Below are positions 47,988 through 59,347 of a stretch of DNA of 64,000 nucleotides, one piece after another. How positions within the stretch are numbered: the stretch's first letter is position 1; each line of letters starts with the position of its first letter. The stretch spans positions 62,001 through 126,000 of the forward strand of contig NZ_NMUA01000009.1 of assembly GCF_002312805.1 (NCBI RefSeq), given 5' to 3'. Source of the DNA: Sphingobium sp. D43FB. GTDB lineage: Bacteria; Pseudomonadota; Alphaproteobacteria; Sphingomonadales; Sphingomonadaceae. Both the position numbers and the translations under genes were made by a program. The notes beneath the pieces were generated by a model, which worked only from the letters and a program-made list of their open reading frames with translations, had not been told where the DNA came from and ran no database searches.

Positions 47988-49393
47988 GTGACCAGAACCA
48001 TCCTCTCCCCCCGTTCGCCCTGAGCCTGTCGAAGGGCTTGGCTGAGCGAAGCCGAAGCCACTTTGCTCCGCTCAGCGGAAGGCTTCGACTTCCCTCGGCC
48101 CGAACGGTACTCGCGGGTCTGCTGTTTGCCATCTCCACCCCGGCCTTCGCCCAATCCCTCGCCATCACCGGCGCAACCCTCGCGATCGGCGACGGCTCCG
48201 AACCCATCCGCAACGGCACGGTCGTCATTACCGCTGGCAAAGTCACCGCAGCGGGCGCAGGCATCGCCATCCCGCCCGGCACGAAAACCATCGACGCCGC
48301 TGGCAAATGGGTCACGCCGGGCCTCGTCTCCGGCTTCTCGCGCGTCGGCCTGGTCGAAGTCCCGGCCGTCAACGAAACCAACGACGCCAGCGCCCGCTCG
48401 CCCTTCTCCGCAGCCATCGACGTCGCCCCCGCGATCAACCCGCTCGCCAACCCGGTCGCGATCAGCCGCACGGCGGGGATCACCCGCGCCGTCGTCGTCC
48501 CCTCGACCGGCACCGGCATCTTCGCCGGGCAAGGCGCGGTCGTGGACCTCGGCGCGGACATGAACCCGATCACCAAGCCGCGCGCCTTCCAATATGTCGA
48601 AATGGGCGAGGAGGGGGCCAAGGACGCCGGTGGCAGCCGCCCCGCCGCGATCCTGACCTTCAAGACCATGCTGCGCGAGGCCCAGGAGTTCGCCAAAGCC
48701 CCCGCCAGCTATGACGGTCGATCGAAGGACGCCTTGCTCAACCGCATCGATGCCGAAGCCTTGGTCCCGGTCGTCACCGGCGCCATGCCACTGATGGTCC
48801 ATGTCGAAAGCGGACGCGACATATTGGCCGTTCTGGCGCTCAGGCAGGATTTCCCTGCGTTGAAACTCATCTTGGCGGGCGCTGCCGAAGGCTGGATGGT
48901 CGCGCCGCAAATCGCTGCCGCCAAGGTGCCGGTGATCGCCGGTGGCCTTGACGATCTCCCCTCCAGCTTCGAAAAGCTCGCCGCCACCCAGAGCAATGTG
49001 GGCCGCATGGTCAAGGCGGGCGTCGCCGTCTCGATGGGCCTCATGGACCGCGACGAAGGGCTGCAACTGCGCCTCGCCACGCAGCAGGCGGGCAATATGG
49101 TCGCGCTGAACAAGGTGCCCGGCGCGACCGGATTGAGCTGGGGCCAGGCGCTCCGCACCATCAGCTCCGCGTCTGCCGAGGCCATGGGTCTTGGCGATCG
49201 CATCGGATCGCTGAAGGCCGGACGGGCAGGGGACGTCGTGCTATGGGACGGCGACCCGCTGGAAATGACGTCCGCGCCGCTCGCCGTCTGGATCGACGGC
49301 ATCGCCCAACCGCTCGACAACCGCCAGACCAAATTGCGCGACCGCTACGCAACGCCGGAGGAAGGGGCATTGCCCAAAGCCTATGCCTGGTGA
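47984..49393 (+). CDS. Secreted amidohydrolase paralogue without HxH, N-terminus carrying a repeat
   Basis: 469-residue relative of the preceding enzyme, coupled to it by an ATGA overlap. The fold elements are kept (GKWVTPGLVSGFS, GRAGDVVLWDGDPLE), but the HxH ligand pair is replaced by SGFSR, and the later His sites are not recognisable (VHVES only). A hydrolytic metal centre is therefore unlikely. Codons 10-41 come from a palindromic repeat (48011-48107), which separates the start from the signal-peptide core (TVLAGLLFAISTPAFA|QS, about 40-56). A TTG at 48038 is an alternative start. It may be a non-catalytic partner of its neighbour. Confidence 0.85.
   Translation: MSDQNHPLPPFALSLSKGLAERSRSHFAPLSGRLRLPSARTVLAGLLFAISTPAFAQSLAITGATLAIGDGSEPIRNGTVVITAGKVTAAGAGIAIPPGTKTIDAAGKWVTPGLVSGFSRVGLVEVPAVNETNDASARSPFSAAIDVAPAINPLANPVAISRTAGITRAVVVPSTGTGIFAGQGAVVDLGADMNPITKPRAFQYVEMGEEGAKDAGGSRPAAILTFKTMLREAQEFAKAPASYDGRSKDALLNRIDAEALVPVVTGAMPLMVHVESGRDILAVLALRQDFPALKLILAGAAEGWMVAPQIAAAKVPVIAGGLDDLPSSFEKLAATQSNVGRMVKAGVAVSMGLMDRDEGLQLRLATQQAGNMVALNKVPGATGLSWGQALRTISSASAEAMGLGDRIGSLKAGRAGDVVLWDGDPLEMTSAPLAVWIDGIAQPLDNRQTKLRDRYATPEEGALPKAYAW
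48011..48107. repeat. Family A palindromic repeat inside a coding region
   Basis: Bounded by CCGTTCGCCCTGAGCCTGTC and GGCCCGAACGG, with internal inverted segments GGCTTGGCTGAGCGAAGCC and GCTCCGCTCAGCGG. It is read in frame as part of the second amidohydrolase gene; its translation (PPFALSLSKG) is the usual product of this repeat family. Confidence 0.9.
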
Positions 49394-49406
49394 GCGCACA
49401 CACTGA

Positions 49407-49423
49407 ACAGCAAATATTGCTGT
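49407..49423. other. Small hairpin after the amidohydrolase pair
   Basis: ACAGCAA-ATA-TTGCTGT, a perfect 7-base stem 14 bases after the stop, without a T-tract. The rest of the 169-base gap to the SH3 gene is AT-richer and holds no gene I can support. Confidence 0.35.
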
Positions 49424-49562
49424 CCTACAGGCCGGGTTTTCGCCATCTTGAGGCTGGTAATATCACAGTATAGCCCGGCCAAGTCATTGTTACAAAGTTA
49501 CGAGATTCTATATGAAAATTTCAAGATTTGCGGGAAATATGCGAAGGTAAGCGCGTCCGATC

Positions 49563-50033
49563 CTATTGGTCGGTCGCGCCCCAGACGTCGCTGGTCTTCA
49601 CATAGCCACGCTGGCCACGCACGTCGAAACTGCACCAGCCGCCCGAACAGTCGGACAGCCGCCCAACCACGCCGCGTTCCGCCCTGAACAATGTCCGCGC
49701 GCCATCACTCGCTGATTGCCGCAGCGGCGCGACCTCCGCCTTGACGATGCCGGTCGCCGTATCGCTGAGCAGGCGCACATGCATCCACCCTTGCGCGCCG
49801 TCCGGGTCTTGCACCTTGCGCCACAGTCCCAGCACCTGCACGACCTTCACTGGCAGGTCGCGGCGGCGATAGACCCAGTTGGACGGATAATCCAGGCTTG
49901 GTCCCACGCGCATCCGCGCCTCGTCCTGCGCGATCGACGCCCAATAGGGCACCGGCTTGCCTGGCGCGGCGACACTCGCCGCCGTCATAGCCAGCGCCAT
50001 CGCCACGCCAGCGCCCCGCATCAACAGCTTCAT
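49563..50033 (-). CDS. Secreted protein with two SH3-like (SH3b) domains
   Basis: 156-residue exported protein. A signal peptide (MKLLMRGAGVAMALAMTAASVAA) is followed by two bacterial SH3-like repeats: EARMRVGPSLDYPSNWVYRR...VVQVLGLWRKVQDPDGAQGWMH, and a second ending in GRLSDCSGGWCSFDVRGQRGYV with a Cys pair. Such domains bind cell-wall peptides. It is probably periplasmic and of unknown role. I chose the ATG at 50033 because the signal peptide begins there; the frame opens at 50060. It is divergent from the dehydrogenase gene. Confidence 0.85.
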   Translation of the reverse strand: MKLLMRGAGVAMALAMTAASVAAPGKPVPYWASIAQDEARMRVGPSLDYPSNWVYRRRDLPVKVVQVLGLWRKVQDPDGAQGWMHVRLLSDTATGIVKAEVAPLRQSASDGARTLFRAERGVVGRLSDCSGGWCSFDVRGQRGYVKTSDVWGATDQ

Positions 50034-50150
50034 TCCTGACCCATTTCCCATGTCACCCATGATCGTCCCTTAGCCCGCCGCGCGGCATCGCGACAGTCAT
50101 TCCCGCATAACCGCTTGACCGACGCCGCAGGCGGGCATAGCGGCAGGGCC

Positions 50151-51149
50151 ATGGCCAAGAAACTGCGCCCTGCCAAGCCGCGCGTCATCGTCACGCGCCG
50201 CCTGCCGCCCAATGTGGAGGCGCGCATGGCCGAACTGTTCGACGCCAGCTTCAATGTCGGCGACGCGCCGATGAGTCGCACCGAACTTGCCCGCGCCATG
50301 GCGCAGTGCGACGTGCTGGTGCCGACCATCAACGACACGATCGACGCCGCCCTGCTGAACGGCGCGCCGGAACGATTGCAGCTCATCGCCAGCTTCGGCG
50401 CCGGGGTCGATCATATCGACCTCGCCGCTGCCCAGGCGAAGCGGATCATCGTCACCAACACGCCCGGCGTCCTGACCGAGGACACCGCCGACATGACCAT
50501 GGCGCTGATCCTGTCCGTGCCCCGCCGCCTGGCGGAAGGGGAAAAGCTGGTCCGGTCCGGTCAGTGGCGCGGCTGGAGCCCGTCGGGGATGCTCGGTCAC
50601 CGCATCGGCGGCAAGAAGCTCGGCATTATCGGCATGGGCCGGATCGGTCGTGCCGTTGCCCGCCGCGCCCGCGCCTTTGGCCTGTCGATCGCCTATCATA
50701 ACCGCCACCGTCTGCCGTTCGAGGTGGAGCAGGAATTGGAAGCGGAATGGGTGGGCGATGTCGATGCCCTGCTCGCCGCTTGCGACATCATCTCGATCCA
50801 CTGCCCGCTGAACGCCGATAGTCGCGGCCTGATCGATGCGCGGCGGATCGCGCTGATGCGTCCCGACGCCTATCTCATCAACACCTCCCGCGCCGAAATC
50901 ACCGATGAGGCCGCGTTGATCGTCGCGCTCGACGAAGGGCGGATCGCTGGCGCTGGCCTTGACGTCTATACCCACGAGCCAGCGGTCGATGCGCGCCTGT
51001 TCGACCTCGCCAATGTCGTGCTGCTGCCGCATATGGGTTCGGCCACCTTCGAGGGCCGGGATGCAACCGGCGCGCGGGTCATCGCCAATATCCGCAGCTG
51101 GGTCGATGGCCACCGTCCCCCCAACCAAGTGCTCGAAGGCTGGGTCTAA
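50151..51149 (+). CDS. D-2-hydroxyacid dehydrogenase (glyoxylate/hydroxypyruvate reductase type)
   Basis: 332-residue NAD(P)-dependent enzyme. Substrate-binding FGAGVDHID, the Rossmann motif GMGRIGRAVARRA, and the catalytic triad Arg in NTSRAE, Glu in DVYTHEP and His in LPHMGS are all visible. The closest groups are glyoxylate reductase and D-glycerate dehydrogenase; exact substrate and cofactor preference are not certain. The ATG at 50151 fits the family start MAKKLRPAKPRVIVTRRL. The stop is immediately followed by an EcfG-type promoter for the next genes. Confidence 0.92.
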   Translation: MAKKLRPAKPRVIVTRRLPPNVEARMAELFDASFNVGDAPMSRTELARAMAQCDVLVPTINDTIDAALLNGAPERLQLIASFGAGVDHIDLAAAQAKRIIVTNTPGVLTEDTADMTMALILSVPRRLAEGEKLVRSGQWRGWSPSGMLGHRIGGKKLGIIGMGRIGRAVARRARAFGLSIAYHNRHRLPFEVEQELEAEWVGDVDALLAACDIISIHCPLNADSRGLIDARRIALMRPDAYLINTSRAEITDEAALIVALDEGRIAGAGLDVYTHEPAVDARLFDLANVVLLPHMGSATFEGRDATGARVIANIRSWVDGHRPPNQVLEGWV

Positions 51150-51150
51150 C

Positions 51151-51175
51151 GGAACCCTGCGCGCCGTCGTCCGTT
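51151..51175 (+). promoter_or_regulatory. EcfG-type promoter, exact GGAAC-N16-CGTT
   Basis: GGAAC at 51151-51155 and CGTT at 51172-51175 with a 16-base spacer. It lies 39 bases upstream of the DUF1328 gene and outside the stress locus, marking these small genes as probable EcfG targets. Confidence 0.85.
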
Positions 51176-51214
51176 CGGAAATCATAGCATTTCCATCGAA
51201 AGGGACGGATCATC

Positions 51215-51400
51215 ATGTTGAAACTCGCAGTCATCTCACTCGTCATCGCCGCTGTGCTGGCGGTTCTCGGCTTCGGCGGCGCCGCTGGCACCTTCGTCGG
51301 TATCGCCAAAATCCTCTTCTTCATCGCTCTCGCCGTCTTCGTCCTGTTCCTCGTCCTCGGCATCTTGGCTGGCAAGGGCATCAAGGATGCGATAGACTGA
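51215..51400 (+). CDS. DUF1328 small membrane protein (YtjA-like)
   Basis: 61 residues with two hydrophobic helices and the family start [23 protein letters not shown]1328 proteins are often stress-induced in proteobacteria; function is unknown. The exact EcfG-type promoter upstream supports stress control here. AAAGGGACGG about 12 bases before the ATG may act as ribosome site. A second small gene follows after 4 bases. Confidence 0.92.
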   Translation: MLKLAVISLVIAAVLAVLGFGGAAGTFVGIAKILFFIALAVFVLFLVLGILAGKGIKDAID

Positions 51401-51404
51401 CCGC

Positions 51405-51608
51405 GTGATAGAAAGTGGCGCTGACGTAGATGAAACCGGGCGGCTCGTTCGCGACGCCGCCGGTTTTCTGCTTCGGCGCGATCAAGGCGGCACCTACCGC
51501 CTCGTCCTGCTGCGCGTACCCGTCGATCTTGTCGAAAAACGGGTGCGTGTTCAGGGCTTTTATATGGGCGACGATATTGTCGAGGCCGATGGCGTAGCGC
51601 CCGCCTGA
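51405..51608 (+). CDS. DUF5818-like small protein
   Basis: 67-residue protein starting with GTG 51405. Its sequence TGRLVRDAAGFLLRRDQGG...LVLLRVPVDLVEKRVRVQG, ending in an acidic GDDIVEADGVAP, resembles short OB-like DUF5818 proteins of sphingomonads. It starts 4 bases after the DUF1328 stop and should be cotranscribed with it from the EcfG-type promoter. No membrane segment or catalytic motif is seen; function is unknown. Confidence 0.75.
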   Translation: MIESGADVDETGRLVRDAAGFLLRRDQGGTYRLVLLRVPVDLVEKRVRVQGFYMGDDIVEADGVAPA

Positions 51609-51651
51609 AACCCCTTGCCAAAGCAGCGGGGACACGCGATCCCCTTGCGTC

Positions 51652-53406
51652 ATGCGCAAGATCCTTCTGCTTCTCCTCTCCGTCGCCACGCCGGTTCTGG
51701 CCCAGGCCCAAACGCCCCGCGACACCCTGACCCAGGTCATGGACGACCATTGGAAGTGGTGGCTCTCCACCCATCCGGTCGAGGCCACCGCGCGTGGCGT
51801 CCGCACCTATGATGACCGCATCTACGACCTGTCGCTCGCCGCCCGCGCCGCGCAGATCAAGGCCGAGCAGACATTCGTGGCCCGACTGGAAGCGATCGGC
51901 GAAACGACGCTAGACCCCGCCGATCGGGTCAACCGCGCCGTGCTGTTGTGGATGCTGCGCGACGACATAGCGGGGGAGGCGCATCAGGCCGAACGGCTGA
52001 TGCTGTTCACCACCTATTATGGCTGGCACCAGGGTTTTGCAGGCATGGGCGATGGCCTGCCTTTCTACGACCGCGCCGACTATGACAGCTATCTCACCCG
52101 CCTGTCGCTCTACCCGAAACAAAATGGCGACGCCCTCGCCATCACCCGTCAGGCGATCGAGGGCGGCTATGTCCTGCCCTGCTCTGTCCTCGGCAATTAT
52201 GCGGCCACCATCAGCGGCATCGTGGCGGGCGAGCCGGAATCGACCCGCTTCTACGAGCCGTTCACCCGCCCCAAGCCCCGCACGATCAGCGACCCCGATT
52301 GGTCCGCGATGCAGGCGCGCGCTATCACCCTGATCAGCAACGTCATCACGCCCGAATATGGCAAATGGCATGACCTGTTCGTAAAGGACTATCTGCCCGC
52401 CTGCCGCAAAAGCGACAGCGCCTCGACCCTGCCGGGCGGCTCGGCCTGGTATGCCAGCCGGGTTCGGACGCACACAACGACTGACCTGACCCCCGACCAG
52501 ATTCACGCCATCGGCCTGTCCGAAGTCGCCCGCATCCGTGCCCGCATGGACGATGTGGCAGCGAAGGCAGGCTATCCCAGCCGCGCCGCCTTCATCGCGC
52601 ATCTACGCACCGACCCGCTTTATTATGCCAAGACGCCCGAAGAACTACTCCAGGTCGCCGCGCGTCAGGCGAAGGCGATCGACGGCCTGCTGCCACGCTA
52701 TTTCAACACCCTGCCGCGTCTGCCCTATGGCCTCAAACCCATTCCAGAAGCCGAAGCGGAAGGCACGACCACCGCTTATTATATGCCCGGTGCGCCGGAG
52801 AGCGGCATAGCGGGCACTTACTTCGTCAACACGTCCAGGCTGGACCAGCGCCCTTTCTGGGAACTGCCAGCGCTCACCGCGCATGAGGCGGTGCCGGGCC
52901 ATCATAACCAGATCGCCCTGCAGCAGGAATTGCCGCTGCCGCCCTTCCGCAAATATCTCGCGGGCTTCACCGCCTATGTCGAAGGATGGGCGCTCTACAC
53001 CGAATTTCTGGGAGAGGAGATGGGGCTCTACGACACGCCCGAAAAGATGATGGGGCGCCTGTCCTACGAAATGTGGCGCGCCTGTCGTCTGGTGGTCGAT
53101 ACCGGCCTCCACGCCAAGGGCTGGGACAAAGCGCGCGCCGTCGCCTTCATGGCCGACAATAGCGCGCTGTCTGCGGCCAATATCGATGCGGAGGTCAATC
53201 GCTATATCAGTTGGCCGGGTCAGGCGCTGGGCTACAAGCTCGGCGAAATCAGGATCAGGGGGTTGCGGACGAAGGCCGAAGCGGACCTGGGCGCAAAGTT
53301 CGACCTCCGCCGTTTCCATGACGCAGTTCTCGCACAAGGCGCGGTGCCGCTGACCGTGCTGGAAAGCCAGATTGACGGATGGATTGCGGCCGAAAAAGCG
53401 CGTTGA
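51652..53406 (+). CDS. Secreted DUF885 family metallopeptidase-like protein
   Basis: 584 residues with a signal peptide (MRKILLLLLSVATPVLAQAQ). DUF885 proteins resemble zinc peptidases; the motif HEAVPGHH (about residue 412) is the expected metal-binding helix, with a following EGWALYTEFLGEEMG. Others in the family degrade peptides in the cell envelope. A GTPDSG-like cleavage preference cannot be inferred. It is flanked by small genes and probably has its own promoter. Family assignment is secure, substrate unknown. Confidence 0.9.
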   Translation: MRKILLLLLSVATPVLAQAQTPRDTLTQVMDDHWKWWLSTHPVEATARGVRTYDDRIYDLSLAARAAQIKAEQTFVARLEAIGETTLDPADRVNRAVLLWMLRDDIAGEAHQAERLMLFTTYYGWHQGFAGMGDGLPFYDRADYDSYLTRLSLYPKQNGDALAITRQAIEGGYVLPCSVLGNYAATISGIVAGEPESTRFYEPFTRPKPRTISDPDWSAMQARAITLISNVITPEYGKWHDLFVKDYLPACRKSDSASTLPGGSAWYASRVRTHTTTDLTPDQIHAIGLSEVARIRARMDDVAAKAGYPSRAAFIAHLRTDPLYYAKTPEELLQVAARQAKAIDGLLPRYFNTLPRLPYGLKPIPEAEAEGTTTAYYMPGAPESGIAGTYFVNTSRLDQRPFWELPALTAHEAVPGHHNQIALQQELPLPPFRKYLAGFTAYVEGWALYTEFLGEEMGLYDTPEKMMGRLSYEMWRACRLVVDTGLHAKGWDKARAVAFMADNSALSAANIDAEVNRYISWPGQALGYKLGEIRIRGLRTKAEADLGAKFDLRRFHDAVLAQGAVPLTVLESQIDGWIAAEKAR

Positions 53407-53619
53407 TCAGATGCTCAGGGATCGGGGCGGGGCGTTGGCAAGGTCGAGCCATGCCCGATAGCCCAGGTCCAGCGGCAGGGCCGCCTCGCAACAGGCGCAT
53501 TCCGCCATCACCCGACCGATCAGCCATTGGCTTTGCCCGCAATCGGGACAGCGCATCGCGCCGCCTGAGCGATAGACGGCGATCATGTCGCGGGTAGGCA
53601 GGACTTGGGAAGGGTGCAT
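53407..53619 (-). CDS. Small zinc-ribbon-like protein
   Basis: 70 residues with two Cys pairs, MRCPDCGQS (about 23-29) and AECACCEAAL (about 39-48), which could hold a zinc ion. It ends directly against the DUF885 stop in convergent orientation. Codon use is consistent with a gene. The pattern is similar to small sphingomonad proteins I have seen, but no function is known. Confidence 0.65.
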   Translation of the reverse strand: MHPSQVLPTRDMIAVYRSGGAMRCPDCGQSQWLIGRVMAECACCEAALPLDLGYRAWLDLANAPPRSLSI

Positions 53620-53916
53620 GTGGAAAATCCCCCATTGTCTCGCACTAACGTCATTATAGGCGGTTGTTTCCCGCTTTGGTCAGACAAGCGCAAAAAATGC
53701 GCCTCCTCCAAAGGTGCAACGGTTGCTTTGTCCATTTGACTTGGGCGCGGCAGTCTGTATGGCGCTGCAACATCGGGACATACCCGCTTCGGCCGACGGT
53801 TGGGGCGCATCCCTCCACCTTGCTGCCCGGACCATCGGGCCGGTCGGCGAGAGACGGGTGGAAAGCGTCATCTTGCCTCCGCATGGCCGCGGCATTTGCG
53901 AGGAGACGCACAACTT
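53620..53916. other. Upstream region of acnA
   Basis: 297 bases with no gene I can support. A possible promoter is TTGACT (53736-53741), 16 bases, TATGGC (53758-53763). AGGAG close to the start is the acnA ribosome site. Confidence 0.4.
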
Positions 53917-56586
<2,670 letters not shown>

Positions 56587-56629
56587 TCGGCTGACAGGCT
56601 AGAGCATGATGACTTTAAGTCGCATCACT

Positions 56630-56745
56630 CCGTTCGCCCTGAGTAGGGGCTGAGCTTGTCGAAGACCCGTATCGAAGGGTCGGCTGCGCTTATATCCTTC
56701 GATACGCCATTTCGACTTCGCTCAATGGCTACTCAGGACGAACGG
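56630..56745. repeat. Composite palindromic repeat, family A long form, after acnA
   Basis: Same block order as the element at 5742-5846: CCGTTCGCCCTGAGTAGGGG, CTGAGCTTGTCGAAG, CCCGTATCGAAG, CCTTCGATACGCCATTTCGA and TGGCTACTCAGGACGAACGG. About 116 bases. Confidence 0.9.
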
Positions 56746-56782
56746 TTCTGAGTAAACTCATCACGCTCTAAGCTAACAAAGA

Positions 56783-56816
56783 GGGCTTCTCCCACGCGGG
56801 AGAAGCCCTTTTTTAT
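56783..56816 (+). terminator. Strong rho-independent terminator after acnA
   Basis: AGGGCTTCTCCC (56783-56794), loop ACGC, GGGAGAAGCCCT (56799-56810) and a run of T to 56816. It lies after the repeat that follows acnA. Confidence 0.9.
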
Positions 56817-56864
56817 TGGCCGCGCTTCGGCGACCGGATCGTGTGGAAAGTCTGCCTTCCGGCG

Positions 56865-58523
56865 TCAGCGGCGCGCCGCCGCGCTCTTGTCCCGCACCGC
56901 CTTGAACTCCGATCCCGGCTTCCATTGCGGCCAACGGGTGGAGGTGGCGAGGTCGCGGCCGATGTCCAGCAGCAGGTCGACATCCTGCGCCGCACCATCC
57001 AGCTTCCAGTCCGGGCCGATCGCGTCGCACGCCTGATGATAGCATTGGCCGGTATAGGCATCGACCCAGGCCTGCCCCGCCGCACGGCCGCCTTCCACCA
57101 GGTCGGATGCCCCGGCAATGCCCATCAGCAGCAAAACGGGAACGCCCCGCTTCGCCATGGAGAAATGGTCGGCGCGATAGAAGAGGCCGCGTTCGGGCAG
57201 GCTTTCCTGCGTGACGACGCGGCCTTGGGCGGCAGCGACTTTCGCCAGATCATCCTCCAATGTGCTTTGGCCCTTGCCGACCAGGATGACGTCCTTCGCC
57301 TTGCCAGCGGTCTGGAGGATATCGAGGGTCAGGTTGGCGACGGTCCTGTCCAGGGGCCAGACCGGGTTCTGGGCATAATGTTCGGAGCCGAGCAACCCGC
57401 GCTCCTCCGCCGTCCAGGCCGCGAACAGGACCGAACGATCGGGGGCAGGGCCAGCCTTGAACGCGCGCGCAATCTCGAACAGGCCTGCGATGCCGAGCGC
57501 ATCGTCATTGGCCCCGGCGCGATAGATGCGCCCCTGTGCGTCGGGCGCGCCCTTGCCATAGGCGTCCCAATGCGCGCCATACATCACCGTTTCGTCCGGC
57601 CGCTTGGTGCCGGGAATGCGCGCCAGGACATTGGCGCTCTGCACCACTTCCTGCGTCACCGGAAAGGCGGCGGAGAAGCGCGCGCCGGTCAGTTCCACCG
57701 GACGGAACGCCTTGCTGCGCGCCTGAGTGCGCAGCGCAGCAAGGTCGAGACGTGCGCCAGCGAACAAGGCCTTGGCAGCGTCTCCCTCGACCCAGCCCTG
57801 TACCGCCAAGCTGGTCAACTTGTCAGCCGGACGAACCAGATCGTAATTTTCGCCACCGGGGCTGACCACCACATTCCAGCCATAGCCCGCCCCCGGCGTA
57901 TCATGCACGATCAGCGCGCCGATCGCGCCGCGCCGCGCGGCTTCCTCGAACTTGTAGGTCCAGCGGCCATAATAGGTCATGGCGCGTCCGCCGAATGCAC
58001 CGAAAGCATCCTCGCCTTTGGTCGCTTCGAAATCGGGATCATTGATCAGGAAGACCGCGACCTTACCCTTCAGGTCCACGCCCTTATAATCATCCCAGCC
58101 GCGTTCGGGCACTGAGACACCATAGCCCACAAACACCAATGGCGCGGCGTCCACCGCAACCTTGTCCTTGGGCTGGAGGGTGGAGAGGTAGACATGTTTG
58201 CCAACGGTCCAGTCGGTCGTAACGCCACCCTGCGCGATGCCCAACTTCTCCGCCTTGCCGAGGCGGGTGTGGAGCAGGGGTACGCTTTGCACCCATTGGC
58301 CATCGGGACCGCCCGGCTCCAGCCCCAAAGCCTGAAAGCGCCCCACCAGATAGCCGATCGTTCGCTCCTCCCCGATCGTGCCCGGCGCGCGCCCTTCGAA
58401 CAGGTCGGATGCCAGCGTGCGGACGGAGTGCGCCAATTGCTGCGCATCGGTCGTCCGCGCAGCGAGAGAGGCGGGAAGGGCGGCAGTGAGGGCCAGAGCC
58501 AGGCCAAGCGTGCGTATCGTCAT
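56865..58523 (-). CDS. Secreted M28 family peptidase with PA domain
   Basis: 552-residue zinc peptidase with a signal peptide (LGLALALTAALPASLAA). A PA-like insert in the first half is followed by the M28 core: GAHWDAYG (metal His), GANDDALG (bridging Asp), TAEERGLLGSE (catalytic and metal Glu). It probably trims N-terminal residues from peptides in the periplasm or outside the cell. It is transcribed towards the acnA terminator; the GST gene is upstream in the same direction, 42 bases away. Confidence 0.92.
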   Translation of the reverse strand: MTIRTLGLALALTAALPASLAARTTDAQQLAHSVRTLASDLFEGRAPGTIGEERTIGYLVGRFQALGLEPGGPDGQWVQSVPLLHTRLGKAEKLGIAQGGVTTDWTVGKHVYLSTLQPKDKVAVDAAPLVFVGYGVSVPERGWDDYKGVDLKGKVAVFLINDPDFEATKGEDAFGAFGGRAMTYYGRWTYKFEEAARRGAIGALIVHDTPGAGYGWNVVVSPGGENYDLVRPADKLTSLAVQGWVEGDAAKALFAGARLDLAALRTQARSKAFRPVELTGARFSAAFPVTQEVVQSANVLARIPGTKRPDETVMYGAHWDAYGKGAPDAQGRIYRAGANDDALGIAGLFEIARAFKAGPAPDRSVLFAAWTAEERGLLGSEHYAQNPVWPLDRTVANLTLDILQTAGKAKDVILVGKGQSTLEDDLAKVAAAQGRVVTQESLPERGLFYRADHFSMAKRGVPVLLLMGIAGASDLVEGGRAAGQAWVDAYTGQCYHQACDAIGPDWKLDGAAQDVDLLLDIGRDLATSTRWPQWKPGSEFKAVRDKSAAARR

Positions 58524-58565
58524 GACCCGCTTCTATCCCCATGCCACAGCAGGGGGAAGGGCGTG

Positions 58566-59222
58566 TCAGAATTCGATATCGAGTTCCTCGACCTCGTCCG
58601 GCTCAATCCGCGCTTCGTCGATCCATTCGCGCATCAACGGCCAGCCATTGATCGTCTGACAATAGGCGGCGGCGGTATCCGACACCGGCACGGCATAGGT
58701 CAGAAAACGTTCGGCGACGGGCGCGAACATCGCATCAGCGACGGTGGGCTTGTCCCCGAACAGCCATGGGCCGCCATAGCTGGCAAGGCATTCTGCCCAA
58801 ATCGCTTCGATCCGCTCGATATCCGGTTTCGCGCCGGAAAAAATGGGAAAGCGCGCGTGCCGGACCTTCAGGTTCATCGGCAGGGCAGAGCGCAAATTGG
58901 CAAAGCCCGAATGGATTTCGCCCGACACCGACCGGCAATGGGCGCGGGCGATGCGGTCGGCAGGATACATGCCCGCATCGGGATAGAGTTCATGCAGATA
59001 TTCGGCGATCGCCAGCGTATCCCAAACGCTCGCGCCTTCATGGGTCAGGCGCGGGACGAGTACGGAGGGCGAGAGCAACAACAGTTCCGCGCGATTCTCC
59101 GGGTCATTCAGCGCGATCATTTTCTCTTCGACATGCAGGCCCGCAATCCGGCACAACAGCCAGCCCCGCAGCGACCAGGAGGAATAATTTTTGCTCGATA
59201 AAGTGAGTTCCGCGATAGCCAT
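58566..59222 (-). CDS. Glutathione S-transferase family protein
   Basis: 218 residues with a thioredoxin-like N-terminal half (LTLSSKNYSSWSLRGWLL, with SSWSLRG as the likely glutathione Ser/Tyr site) and a helical C-terminal half (YGGPWLFGDKPTVADAMFAPVAERFLTYAV). The ATG at 59222 is chosen because GGGAGG lies 7 bases upstream; the frame opens at 59276. The substrate is unknown. It is divergent from phaZ. Confidence 0.88.
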   Translation of the reverse strand: MAIAELTLSSKNYSSWSLRGWLLCRIAGLHVEEKMIALNDPENRAELLLLSPSVLVPRLTHEGASVWDTLAIAEYLHELYPDAGMYPADRIARAHCRSVSGEIHSGFANLRSALPMNLKVRHARFPIFSGAKPDIERIEAIWAECLASYGGPWLFGDKPTVADAMFAPVAERFLTYAVPVSDTAAAYCQTINGWPLMREWIDEARIEPDEVEELDIEF

Positions 59223-59292
59223 GGCAATCCCTCCCGCTGACAAGAACCTCCCATTTATGATGATGCGGCGCAACATAAAAAGATTGTATAGC

Positions 59293-59330
59293 GTTACATG
59301 ATAAGACCGATTCGTTGGCGGTGATGTAAC
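59293..59330. promoter_or_regulatory. Inverted repeat GTTACAT-N24-ATGTAAC upstream of phaZ
   Basis: Seven-base arms at 59293-59299 and 59324-59330, 17 bases before the phaZ start, in the region shared with the GST gene. It could be an operator or a leader hairpin. Confidence 0.4.
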
Positions 59331-59347
59331 AAGGCAAGATTGCGATT

